A stretch of DNA of 64,000 nt from PFJX01 sp964393825 (lineage in GTDB: Bacteria; Pseudomonadota; Gammaproteobacteria; Burkholderiales; Thiobacillaceae): assembly GCA_964393825.1 (NCBI GenBank), contig CAYMUY010000010.1:38608-102607 (forward strand), written 5' to 3'. A program made the translations under genes and the position numbers. A model generated the notes under the pieces. The model made no database searches, was not told the DNA's origin, and was given only the letters and a program-made list of their open reading frames with translations. Positions 51,160-58,965 of this stretch are shown one piece after another (positions within the stretch are counted from its first letter, which is position 1; every line of letters begins with the position of its first letter).

Positions 51160-53238
51160 ATGCGCCACGTTTCCACATCGCCGAATTCCAGTCGACGCCC
51201 GCGGGCGAGTCCAGCGGTCGAGCTGCTTGACGATCGCGCGGATGCGGCGCTGGCGTGGTGGTGCGAGTTCGAGTTCGTTCGCCTGGCGTCGTATCTGGCG
51301 ACCTTGCGGGAAGCGGGGCGGGCATTGCCGCTGCGCCTGGGCTTCCTGGACGAAGTCCTTGGCCAGCAACTGGATCAGGCCGGTTATGACGCCTGGTTCG
51401 AGCGCTTCCAGTGCGAACGGGATGTGGATGCCGCCGCCGTCACGGTGGCCGCCGGCCTCGCCGCCATCTGGCAAGGCGGCGGCGATTTCCGCGAACTGGC
51501 GCCCTGGCAGGCACGTTGCCGACAACTTCTGGAACATCCCCCCGTCCCCGCAGCCTTGCCACGGGCGACCATGCTGGCCTATGCGGCGGCAACGGAAATG
51601 GTCAGTGGCGCCGGCGTCGTCCGGGCGCGGGAAAGCTTCGCGGCAGGACGCGAGGCGGCGGACGCGGCGCGATCACTGCCGTTGCGCCTGTTCCTGGCCA
51701 CCTTCGAGACCTATGCCCTGCTCTGGGCGGGCGAATTCGCCACTGCGGAGGTGTTGCTGAGCAGCGCCTCCGACCTCGCCTGCCGGGACGGAACACCTTA
51801 CCTGAGCGGCCTTTTCCTGCGCTCCAGCCTCTGCCTGTTCCTTACCCTGCGCGGCGACCCCATCGCCGCCCGGCAGCTCCTGTGGGACGATGTTCGCCAT
51901 CCCGAATTCGATCAGCTGCCGGCCATCCCGTGGCTGACCGTGCTGTCCAACCTGGCCTACGCCACAGCCCTGGAGGGCGACGAGGTGGCGGCGGAATCAC
52001 TCGGCGCGCGCATGCGCAAGCGCCTGGTGCCAGGCGACAACGCCTTCTACCAAGGCTACCTGCACATGAGCCTGGGTCTGGCCGACCTGCTGCTCGGCCG
52101 CCCCGCCACCGCCCTCGCGCATGCCCGCGAGTCGCGCGCCATCGCCACGCCGACCCACAGTCCGGTGGCGCAGTACATGCCGGTACTGCTGGAGGTCCAG
52201 GCACGCGTGGACATGGGCGACCACGACGGCGCCCTGGCCCTGGCCGATGCCTGGCTGCCGAAGTGGCAGGCAGCGGGCCACATGAGCATCGCCAGCAATG
52301 CGGCGGTGGAAATGGCCGTGGCACACGCCCGCATGGGCCAGCCTGACCGCGCCCGCGCCGCCCTCGACCATGCCCGCCGACTGCTGCCGCACGGTGAGCG
52401 CCTGGTGCTGTTCCACCGTCCCGCTGACTATCTGGCACAAGTCCTTGCCCAACTGCTGCCAGCCGGCAAGGCGGCCGGCCTGCCTTGCGATCGCCATCCC
52501 GTCGCCATCCACACGCTCGGCGAGTTGCGCGTGCGCGTCGGCGCGCGTCTCTTGTTCGACCGCGACTGGCGCGGCGAACGCGCGAAAAGCCTGCTCAAGG
52601 CGCTGGTGGTGTTGGGCGGGCGCAAGGTCTCGGCGGAAACCCTGGCCAGCCTGCTATGGCCGGACGCCGACGCCGACCAGGCACGCAACAACCTGAAAGT
52701 CGCGGCCTGGCGCCTGCGCCAGTTGGGCACGGAACAGGGCGAAACGCCACTGCCCTGGCTGCTCATGCACACCGGCCAGCTGTCGCTGGCCAGCGGCGTG
52801 GTCGGCGTCGACGCCGCCGCCTTCCTGGAAGCCGCCGATACCGCCCTGCGCGGCCACCCGCCCGACAACGCGGCGCTGACCCGCGCCCTGGACCTCTACG
52901 AAGGCGATTTCCTGGCCGGCGACGATAGCGAGATCTGGATCGTCGACCACCGCCTGCATTTGCGCGAACGCTACCTCGCCGCCGCCCGTGCCTTGGCAGA
53001 CCGGGCGGTTTCACGCGAGGAACTGGAACAGGCGATTGCCTATCTCGAACGCGGTCATGCCCTCGACCCCCTCGACGAACGCACGGCTGAGCGCCTGATG
53101 ACCGGCTACCTGAAACTCGGCTACCCAGGCCGTGCCTTGATCTTCTTCCGCGAAACCGAAACCGCGCTGGCGCGGTCTCTGGGCATCGCACCCGGATCGG
53201 CGTTGCTGTCGCTGGCCGATCGGGCGCGGCGACCGTGA
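51160..53238 (+). CDS. SARP/BTAD-type transcriptional regulator with helical N-terminal domain
   Basis: A 692-residue protein. The C-terminal part (from about 447, AIHTLGELRVRVGARLLFDR) is a winged-helix DNA-binding fold followed by a bacterial transcriptional activator domain (from about 545, FLEAADTALRGHPPDNAALT, then EELEQAIAYLERGHALDPLD). The first 440 residues are TPR-like helical repeats. There is no Walker motif, so it is not an AfsR/STAND-type protein. ATG 51160 has CGGGAGA upstream; the frame is open from 51076. Target unknown; the gene stands alone between mscS and the cytochrome-globin gene. Confidence 0.82.
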   Translation: MRHVSTSPNSSRRPRASPAVELLDDRADAALAWWCEFEFVRLASYLATLREAGRALPLRLGFLDEVLGQQLDQAGYDAWFERFQCERDVDAAAVTVAAGLAAIWQGGGDFRELAPWQARCRQLLEHPPVPAALPRATMLAYAAATEMVSGAGVVRARESFAAGREAADAARSLPLRLFLATFETYALLWAGEFATAEVLLSSASDLACRDGTPYLSGLFLRSSLCLFLTLRGDPIAARQLLWDDVRHPEFDQLPAIPWLTVLSNLAYATALEGDEVAAESLGARMRKRLVPGDNAFYQGYLHMSLGLADLLLGRPATALAHARESRAIATPTHSPVAQYMPVLLEVQARVDMGDHDGALALADAWLPKWQAAGHMSIASNAAVEMAVAHARMGQPDRARAALDHARRLLPHGERLVLFHRPADYLAQVLAQLLPAGKAAGLPCDRHPVAIHTLGELRVRVGARLLFDRDWRGERAKSLLKALVVLGGRKVSAETLASLLWPDADADQARNNLKVAAWRLRQLGTEQGETPLPWLLMHTGQLSLASGVVGVDAAAFLEAADTALRGHPPDNAALTRALDLYEGDFLAGDDSEIWIVDHRLHLRERYLAAARALADRAVSREELEQAIAYLERGHALDPLDERTAERLMTGYLKLGYPGRALIFFRETETALARSLGIAPGSALLSLADRARRP

Positions 53239-53245
53239 TGCCACT

Positions 53246-53914
53246 TCATTGCCCCACGATCTCTCCCTGCATCGGCGCGATCAGGCCGACCAGTTCGTTT
53301 TTCTCCTTCTCGGGCACCTTGAAGGCGTCGAGCACGCTCACCAGGTTCTGCGCGACGGCGCCGAATTCGGCATTCGTGATGTTCAGGCCCTTGTGCGCGG
53401 TTTTCATGTCACGGCCGGTGTAAATGCAGGGCCCGCCGGTGGCGGCGCAGAGCTGTTCTTTCAGCTTGGGTGCGCAGGCGCCGGAGAGGCGCCCGGCCAG
53501 GCGCGGGTCGGCTTTGGAAATCTTGATGGTTTCATCCACCGCGGCGTTGATGGCGTCATGCCCACCCAGGCGCCAGTAGAGGCTGGCGTGTTCCAGGCCG
53601 AGAGGTTTCTGCGCGGCATAGAACATGGCGAGGTCATCCATGTCCTGCTGGGTCAGCCCCACCGAGAGGATGTTCATGACCGGGTGGAAGCGGCGTCCGG
53701 TCTTGTAGTCCATCAGGCTCTGGTCCAGCCGCTGTCTGGATTGGCCCGCCAAGCGGACGCTGGGATAGGCGACGTTGCCATCGACACCGTGGCAACCGCT
53801 ACAGAACATGGATTTTGCCGAACCGGCCTGGGCACTTCCGGCGGCGGCGACCGTCGCGCTGGCCAACAGGATGCCGATGCCGACTAGTGTGGTAATCAGA
53901 CGTGAACGTTTCAT
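53246..53914 (-). CDS. Cytochrome c-truncated haemoglobin fusion protein
   Basis: A 222-residue exported protein. The signal peptide (LITTLVGIGILLASATVAAA) is followed by a c553-type cytochrome domain with haem site FCSGCH (Cys38, Cys41, His42) and a likely axial Met80. From about residue 110 a group 1 truncated haemoglobin begins (SLYWRLGGHDAINAAVDET), with proximal His174 in KTAHKGLNIT and conserved Cys156/Cys163 (LCAATGGPC). The position normally held by Phe-Tyr in helix B reads Thr-Ile, so distal ligand chemistry may differ. ATG 53914 has AAGGAG 6-7 bases upstream. The periplasmic double-haem role is unknown; electron transfer to or from the globin is plausible. Confidence 0.88.
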   Translation of the reverse strand: MKRSRLITTLVGIGILLASATVAAAGSAQAGSAKSMFCSGCHGVDGNVAYPSVRLAGQSRQRLDQSLMDYKTGRRFHPVMNILSVGLTQQDMDDLAMFYAAQKPLGLEHASLYWRLGGHDAINAAVDETIKISKADPRLAGRLSGACAPKLKEQLCAATGGPCIYTGRDMKTAHKGLNITNAEFGAVAQNLVSVLDAFKVPEKEKNELVGLIAPMQGEIVGQ

Positions 53915-54093
53915 GGTGATCTCCTTGTACGAATGCCACGCAGCCCATTTCGGGGCGACTCGGTGATTTCCGCTTTCTGTATAGGGCCATGGCGGTTTCA
54001 AACCGGTTACAGATCGGCGCGTACAGGAGGGAAAGCGAGCGCGGTGGTAACATCGCCGCCTTCTAATTCTTGGTTTTTTCGAGGCGTGGAATC

Positions 54094-54825
54094 ATGGCCG
54101 GTCATTCCAAATGGGCAAACATCCAGCACCGCAAAGGGCGTCAGGACGCCAAGCGGGGCAAGATCTTCACCAAACTGATCAAGGAAATCACGGTCGCCGC
54201 GCGGATGGGCGGCGGTGACCCGAACTTCAACCCGCGCCTGCGCCTGGCGATCGAGAAGGCCAAGGCGGAATCGATGCCCAAGGACAATATCGAGAACGCC
54301 ACCAAGCGTGGCACCGGCGAACTGGAAGGCGTCAACTACGAGGAAATCCGCTATGAGGGCTACGGCCCCGGCGGCGCGGCGGTGATCGTCGATTGCCTGA
54401 CCGACAACCGCGTGCGCACCGTGGCCGATGTCCGCCACGCCTTCTCCAAGTGCGGCGGCAACCTCGGCACCGATGGTTCGGTGGTGTTCCAGTTCAAGCA
54501 TTGCGGCCAGATCATCCTGGCCCCCGGCGCCGACGAGGACCAGGTGATGGAGATCGCCCTGGAAGCGGGGGCCGAGGACGTGGTGGCGAACGAGGATGGT
54601 TCCATCGAGATCCTCACCGCGCCTACCAACGATCTCGCCGCCGTCAACGACGCCCTGGAAGCCGCCGGCATCACGCCGGTGCAGGCGGAAATTGCCATGA
54701 AGGCGCTGAATGAGACCGAGGTGGGCGGCGACGACGCGGCCAAATTCCAGAAGATGCTGGACATGCTGGACGACCTCGACGACGTGCAGGAAGTCTTTAC
54801 CTCGGCCATCCTGCCGGACGATTGA
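54094..54825 (+). CDS. yebC: YebC/PmpR family regulatory protein
   Basis: A 243-residue protein beginning MAGHSKWANIQHRKGRQDAK, the unmistakable YebC start. The family includes translation factors that help ribosomes pass proline-rich stretches and DNA-binding regulators. The three-domain length is normal. It is followed 22 bases later by ruvC, a common arrangement. Confidence 0.97.
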   Translation: MAGHSKWANIQHRKGRQDAKRGKIFTKLIKEITVAARMGGGDPNFNPRLRLAIEKAKAESMPKDNIENATKRGTGELEGVNYEEIRYEGYGPGGAAVIVDCLTDNRVRTVADVRHAFSKCGGNLGTDGSVVFQFKHCGQIILAPGADEDQVMEIALEAGAEDVVANEDGSIEILTAPTNDLAAVNDALEAAGITPVQAEIAMKALNETEVGGDDAAKFQKMLDMLDDLDDVQEVFTSAILPDD

Positions 54826-54847
54826 AGCTGGCGCCGGCGCCGCGCTC

Positions 54848-55366
54848 ATGCGAATCCTCGGCCTCGACCCCGGCCTGCGCATCACCGGCTACGGCATCAT
54901 CGACAAGGTCGGCCAGTCGCTGACTTATGTGGCCAGCGGCGTCATCCGCACCGAAACCGGGGAACTGCCGGGCCGCATCAAGATCATCTTCGACGGGGTG
55001 AGGGAAGTGCTGGAGCAATTCCGCCCCGAAGTCGCCGCCATCGAGAAGGTGTTCGTCAACGTCAATCCGCAATCCACCCTGTTGTTGGGGCAGGCGCGCG
55101 GCGCGGCGATCGCGGCGCTGACCTCGGCCGGGCAACCGGTGTTCGAATACACCGCGTTGCAGGTGAAACAGGCGGTGGTGGGCAACGGCCATGCCGAGAA
55201 ACAGCAGGTGATGAACATGGTGAAACGATTGCTCGATCTTCCCGCCGAACCACGCCCGGATTCCGCCGACGCGCTGGCCTGCGCGATCTGCCACGCCCAC
55301 GGCGGTATGGGCCTGGCCGGATTGACCACCACGGGACGCCGCCGCCGCGCCGGGAGGATGCTGTGA
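54848..55366 (+). CDS. ruvC: Holliday junction endonuclease RuvC
   Basis: A 172-residue resolvase. The four acidic active-site residues are Asp7 (GLDPG), Glu66 (AIEKVF), Asp138 and Asp141 (RPDSADAL). Cuts Holliday junctions made by RuvAB. There is no convincing ribosome binding site in the GC-rich spacer after yebC, so translation may be coupled. In most relatives ruvC is directly followed by ruvA; here a prenyltransferase gene intervenes. Confidence 0.97.
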   Translation: MRILGLDPGLRITGYGIIDKVGQSLTYVASGVIRTETGELPGRIKIIFDGVREVLEQFRPEVAAIEKVFVNVNPQSTLLLGQARGAAIAALTSAGQPVFEYTALQVKQAVVGNGHAEKQQVMNMVKRLLDLPAEPRPDSADALACAICHAHGGMGLAGLTTTGRRRRAGRML

Positions 55367-55377
55367 TGGACGGGCTT

Positions 55378-55436
55378 GTAGCGCAGGCGTCCCGCCTGCA
55401 TCGACGCTGCCTTGCAGGCGAGGAAGCCTGCGCCAC
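55378..55436. repeat. REP-like imperfect inverted repeat
   Basis: GTAGCGCAGGCGTCCCGCCT (55378-55397) and its near-mirror ending at 55436 (GAGGAAGCCTGCGCCAC) surround a 12-base spacer, between ruvC and the UbiA-family gene. The TGTAGCGC start and inner GGCNTCC core match the elements at 46031 and 56437. Confidence 0.75.
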
Positions 55437-55454
55437 GAAAACAGGAGCCACGCA

Positions 55455-56399
55455 ATGACCACCGCCAAGGCCGCACCTTTGGAGCCGACACCGGCCGCCC
55501 TCGCCAATCCGGTCAAGCGCTATCTGCTGGCAACCCGGCCGGCCTTCCTCACCATCGCCCTGGCCGGCTGCCTGCTCGGCTTTGCCACCGCGCTGGAAGT
55601 CGCGTTCTCCTGGCCGCTGGCCTTGCTGACCCTGCTGCTGGCGGTGGCGGCGCAGGCCGGCGTGAACGTGTTCAACGACTACTACGACCACCTCAATGGC
55701 ACCGATGTGGTCAACGTCGATCGCCTGTTTCCCTTCACCGGCGGTTCCCGTTTCATCCAGAACGGGGTGATGTCGCCGCGGCAGACCCTGTTCTACGCGC
55801 TGATCCTGTTCGCCGGGGTGATCACTGGCGGCCTCTGGCTGATCCAGGCGCGAGGAACCGGCCTGTTCTGGATCGGGCTGGCCGGCCTGCTGATCGGCTG
55901 GGCCTATTCGGCACCGCCGCTGAAGCTGAACAGCCGCGGGCTCGGCGAAGCCTGCGTGGCGGCGGGCTTCCTGCTCATCGTCGTCGGCGCCGATTTCGTC
56001 CAGCGCGGCGCCTGGTCGCCGAATCCCTGGCTGATCGGACTGCCCTATGCCCTGCTGGTGACCAACATCCTCTACATCAACCAGTTCCCGGACCGCGCCG
56101 CCGACATCCAGGCCGGCAAGCTGCACTGGGTGGCGCGGCTGCAACCGAAAGTGGCGGCGCGCGGTTACTGGCTGATCCTGCTGCTGGCGGGGCTGGCGCA
56201 GGTCTGGCTGGTGACAAGCGGCTGGCTGCCCGCCCTCGCCCTGGTTTCCCTGCTGGCGATGTTGCCAGCGCTCAAAGCCGGCCAGGTGCTGACCCGCCAT
56301 GCCGCCGAACCGGCGCAGCTGGCGCCCGCCCTGCAATTGACCATCGTCGCCGCGCATCTGCAGCCGGTGCTGCTGGGCCTGGTGTTGGCGCTGAGGTAA
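55455..56399 (+). CDS. UbiA-family prenyltransferase (MenA-like)
   Basis: A 314-residue integral membrane protein with about eight hydrophobic helices. The NDxxD-type magnesium site is NVFNDYYDHLNGTD (about 73-86), characteristic of MenA-like members that attach a polyprenyl chain to an aromatic ring. The second motif region includes LYINQFPDRAADIQAGK. Ribosome binding site AGGAG 7-8 bases upstream. Whether it makes a menaquinone or another lipid is not settled by this window; no other quinone gene is near. Confidence 0.87.
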   Translation: MTTAKAAPLEPTPAALANPVKRYLLATRPAFLTIALAGCLLGFATALEVAFSWPLALLTLLLAVAAQAGVNVFNDYYDHLNGTDVVNVDRLFPFTGGSRFIQNGVMSPRQTLFYALILFAGVITGGLWLIQARGTGLFWIGLAGLLIGWAYSAPPLKLNSRGLGEACVAAGFLLIVVGADFVQRGAWSPNPWLIGLPYALLVTNILYINQFPDRAADIQAGKLHWVARLQPKVAARGYWLILLLAGLAQVWLVTSGWLPALALVSLLAMLPALKAGQVLTRHAAEPAQLAPALQLTIVAAHLQPVLLGLVLALR

Positions 56400-56406
56400 A
56401 TGGCGT

Positions 56407-56462
56407 GCCGGCATCCTTGCCGGCGTTGTTAAAACTGCCGGCAAGGATGCCGGCGCTACAGG
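56407..56462. repeat. 18-bp perfect inverted repeat (REP-like)
   Basis: GCCGGCATCCTTGCCGGC (56407-56424), 12-base spacer, then the exact complement GCCGGCAAGGATGCCGGC (56437-56454), followed by GCTACAGG. Each arm is itself nearly palindromic. Lies between the prenyltransferase and ruvA. Confidence 0.85.
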
Positions 56463-56469
56463 GGTTGAG

Positions 56470-57054
56470 ATGATCGGACGCTTGACCGGGACGCTGCTGG
56501 AAAAACAGCCGCCGCAGATCGTGGTGGATGTCGCTGGCGTCGGCTACGAAGTGGATGTGCCGATGAGCAGTTTCTACAACCTGCCGGCCATCGGCGAGAA
56601 AGTGGCCCTGGTCACGCATTTCGTGGTGCGCGAGGACGCGCAGCAGTTGTACGGCTTTCTCAGCCAGCATGAGCGGGCGGCCTTCCGCGAACTCATCCGC
56701 ATCTCCGGGGTGGGGCCGAAGCTGGCCTTGTCGGTGCTCTCCGGCCTCTCCGTCGACGATCTGGCGAATTGCATCGCCCTGCAGGACGCCGGCCGCCTGA
56801 CCAAGGTGCCGGGCATCGGCAAGAAAACCGCCGAGCGCCTGCTGCTGGAACTCAAGGGCAAGCTGGCCGACGCCTTGCCGCGGGCGGGCGGCACCAGTGG
56901 CGCCAGCGCCTCGGTGGCGAACGACGCGCTGAACGCGCTGCTGGCGCTGGGCTATTCGGACAAGGAGGCCTTGCCGGCCTTGAAGCAGTTGCCGGAAGGA
57001 TTGAGTCTGGAAGAATCCATCCGCCAATCGCTGAAGCTGCTCGCGAAGAAGTGA
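56470..57054 (+). CDS. ruvA: Holliday junction helicase subunit RuvA
   Basis: A 194-residue protein: OB-fold domain starting MIGRLTGTLLEKQPPQIVVD, helix-hairpin-helix domain with RISGVGPKLALSVLSG and KVPGIGKKTAERLLLELK, and the C-terminal RuvB-contact domain (DALNALLALGYSDKEA). Binds the four-way junction and loads RuvB. Its last 103 bases overlap the antisense VanZ-like gene. Confidence 0.97.
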   Translation: MIGRLTGTLLEKQPPQIVVDVAGVGYEVDVPMSSFYNLPAIGEKVALVTHFVVREDAQQLYGFLSQHERAAFRELIRISGVGPKLALSVLSGLSVDDLANCIALQDAGRLTKVPGIGKKTAERLLLELKGKLADALPRAGGTSGASASVANDALNALLALGYSDKEALPALKQLPEGLSLEESIRQSLKLLAKK

Positions 57055-57461
57055 TCCAGGCGCGCCAGCAGCCCCCCGAGCCGGCTCTGCGCCAGCAACA
57101 ATCCGAAGCCGACGCCGCTGGCATTGGCGAGCGCGTCCCAGACTTCCACGGTGTGGTATGGCGTGAATGACTGCATGGCTTCGTCGACCATGGCCAGGAT
57201 GAGCAACAGCGCCAGCACGGCACGGCGTTCAAATGGTGCGCGGTAGAGCATGAAGAACCACCAGGCCGGCAGCGCATGCGCGGCCAGGTGACCAAGTTTG
57301 TCTTGCAGGGGAAACGAGGCGTTTATGGGAATCCGGATGAAGCAGACCGCAACCAGCAACTGGACGGCAAGCAGGCCGAGGCCCAGCCACAGCCAGTGCA
57401 GGCGCAGTGGGGCGGGTTTCACGCTGGTGGAACTGGTGGTCGTCATCGTCATCATGGGCAT
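56952..57461 (-). CDS. VanZ-family membrane protein
   Basis: A 169-residue frame with about four hydrophobic helices: LHWLWLGLGLLAVQLLVAVC, the DKLGHLAAHALPAWWFFMLY motif, RAVLALLLILAMVDEAMQSF, and DALANASGVGFGLLLAQSR. The Asp-Lys-x-x-H and Asp-Glu-x-x-Gln pattern is the VanZ signature. The start is uncertain: ATG 57461, 57455, 57452, 57446 or GTG 57422. Its 5' end overlaps the pilin gene on the other strand and its 3' end overlaps ruvA. The domain is convincing, but the first about 19 and last about 25 residues may not be native. Confidence 0.65.
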   Translation of the reverse strand: MPMMTMTTTSSTSVKPAPLRLHWLWLGLGLLAVQLLVAVCFIRIPINASFPLQDKLGHLAAHALPAWWFFMLYRAPFERRAVLALLLILAMVDEAMQSFTPYHTVEVWDALANASGVGFGLLLAQSRLGGLLARLDHFFASSFSDWRMDSSRLNPSGNCFKAGKASLSE

Positions 57462-57867
57462 TCTCGCCGCCGTGGCGGTACCGCGCTATATCGACATGCA
57501 ACGGCAAGCCCGCGCCGCCAAGATCGAGGCCATCTACGGCGACGTCCAGACCGCCACCAGGATCGTCCGCGCGGCGGTGATGGTGCGCGGCAACGTCGCC
57601 AGCCTTCCCATAGAGGGCACCACGGTCAGCCTGGTCAACGGCTATCCGGCCGCCAGCGACACGGGCATCATCGCCGCTGCCAACCTGGATGCGACGCGGG
57701 ACGGCATCACCATCGCCCATGTCGCCGCCACGCCGCCCTATACCCAGATCACCCTCCCGGGCTCCCTGGCCAATGCCAGCGGTGGCGCCCTCACCTGCCA
57801 GGTGACCTATAACGAGGCCGTCGCCGGCGGTGCCCCGACGATCGCCAAGGACAGCAGCAATTGCTGA
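57325..57867 (+). CDS. Type IV pilin-like protein with an unusually long leader
   Basis: The class III signal is clear: after Gly31 comes FTLVELVVVIVIMGILAAVA, with the expected Phe+1 and Glu+5 for prepilin peptidase. Mature length is about 149 residues with a C-terminal Cys pair (ALTCQVTY and SSNC). ATG 57325 has GAGG five bases upstream; ATG 57337 and TTG 57298 are alternatives. The leader before the cleavage site is 27-31 residues and Arg/Ser-rich, longer than typical. The 5' part overlaps the antisense VanZ-like gene. Confidence 0.8.
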   Translation: MGIRMKQTATSNWTASRPRPSHSQCRRSGAGFTLVELVVVIVIMGILAAVAVPRYIDMQRQARAAKIEAIYGDVQTATRIVRAAVMVRGNVASLPIEGTTVSLVNGYPAASDTGIIAAANLDATRDGITIAHVAATPPYTQITLPGSLANASGGALTCQVTYNEAVAGGAPTIAKDSSNC

Positions 57868-57891
57868 CCGTTCACCGAGACCCGCCCCGCC

Positions 57892-58935
57892 ATGCTTGAA
57901 CCTGATCGCCTCGTCCCCGACCGCGTCATCACCCCCACCCCCGCCTCCCGCGAGGAGGAAGTCCTTGAGCGGGCGCTGCGACCGCAACGCCTGGCCGAAT
58001 ATGTCGGCCAGGCGCGGGCGCGCGAGCAACTGGAAATCTTCATCACGGCCGCCAAGAACCGCAAGGAAGCGCTCGACCACGTGCTGCTGTTCGGCCCGCC
58101 CGGACTGGGGAAAACCACCCTGGCGCACATCGTGGCGCGGGAAATGGGGGTCAACCTGCGCATGACCTCGGGCCCGGTGCTGGAGCGTGCCGGCGACCTT
58201 GCCGCGCTGCTGACCAACCTGGAACCGCACGATGTCCTGTTCATCGACGAGATCCACCGCCTGTCGCCGGTGGTGGAGGAAATCCTCTACCCGGCGCTGG
58301 AAGACTTCCAGCTTGACATCATGATCGGCGAGGGACCGGCGGCGCGCTCGGTGAAGCTGGACCTGCCGCCCTTCACCCTGGTCGGCGCCACCACCCGCGC
58401 CGGCATGCTGACCAACCCGCTGCGCGACCGTTTCGGCATCGTCGCTCGCCTGGAGTTCTACACGCCGGAAGAGTTGCGCTTCATCGTCAGCCGCTCGGCG
58501 CGCCTGCTCGGCGTGGAGACCTCCGAGGAAGGCGCCTTCGAAATCGCCCGCCGCTCGCGCGGCACCCCGCGCATCGCCAATCGCCTGCTGCGACGGGTGC
58601 GTGACTACGCCGAAGTGAAGGCAAATGGCGAGGTGGACGTGGCGGTGGCCGATGCCGCCCTGAAGATGCTGGAAGTGGACAGCCTCGGTCTCGACGTGAT
58701 GGACCGCAAACTGCTCTCCGCCATGCTGGAAAAGTTTTCCGGCGGCCCGGTCGGGCTGGAAAACCTGGCGGCGGCGATCGGCGAGGCGGCCGATACCATC
58801 GAGGACGTGCTGGAGCCCTACCTGATCCAGCAGGGCTTCCTTGCCCGCACCCCGCGCGGCCGTGTCGCGCAACCGCTGGCCTACCGGCATTTCGGCCTGA
58901 TCCAGCCGGGGGGCGAGGAGGATCGCCTGTTGTAG
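57892..58935 (+). CDS. ruvB: Holliday junction branch migration ATPase RuvB
   Basis: A 347-residue AAA+ motor. Walker A GPPGLGKTT at 68-76, Walker B LFIDEIHRL near 116-124, sensor 1 GATTRAGML, and arginine finger RGTPRIANRLLRR. The C-terminal winged helix ends normally. It lies 25 bases after the pilin gene and about 840 bases from ruvA. Confidence 0.98.
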   Translation: MLEPDRLVPDRVITPTPASREEEVLERALRPQRLAEYVGQARAREQLEIFITAAKNRKEALDHVLLFGPPGLGKTTLAHIVAREMGVNLRMTSGPVLERAGDLAALLTNLEPHDVLFIDEIHRLSPVVEEILYPALEDFQLDIMIGEGPAARSVKLDLPPFTLVGATTRAGMLTNPLRDRFGIVARLEFYTPEELRFIVSRSARLLGVETSEEGAFEIARRSRGTPRIANRLLRRVRDYAEVKANGEVDVAVADAALKMLEVDSLGLDVMDRKLLSAMLEKFSGGPVGLENLAAAIGEAADTIEDVLEPYLIQQGFLARTPRGRVAQPLAYRHFGLIQPGGEEDRLL

Positions 58936-58965
58936 TTGCCCGTCTTTTTCCGGAGTCGTCCGCAC

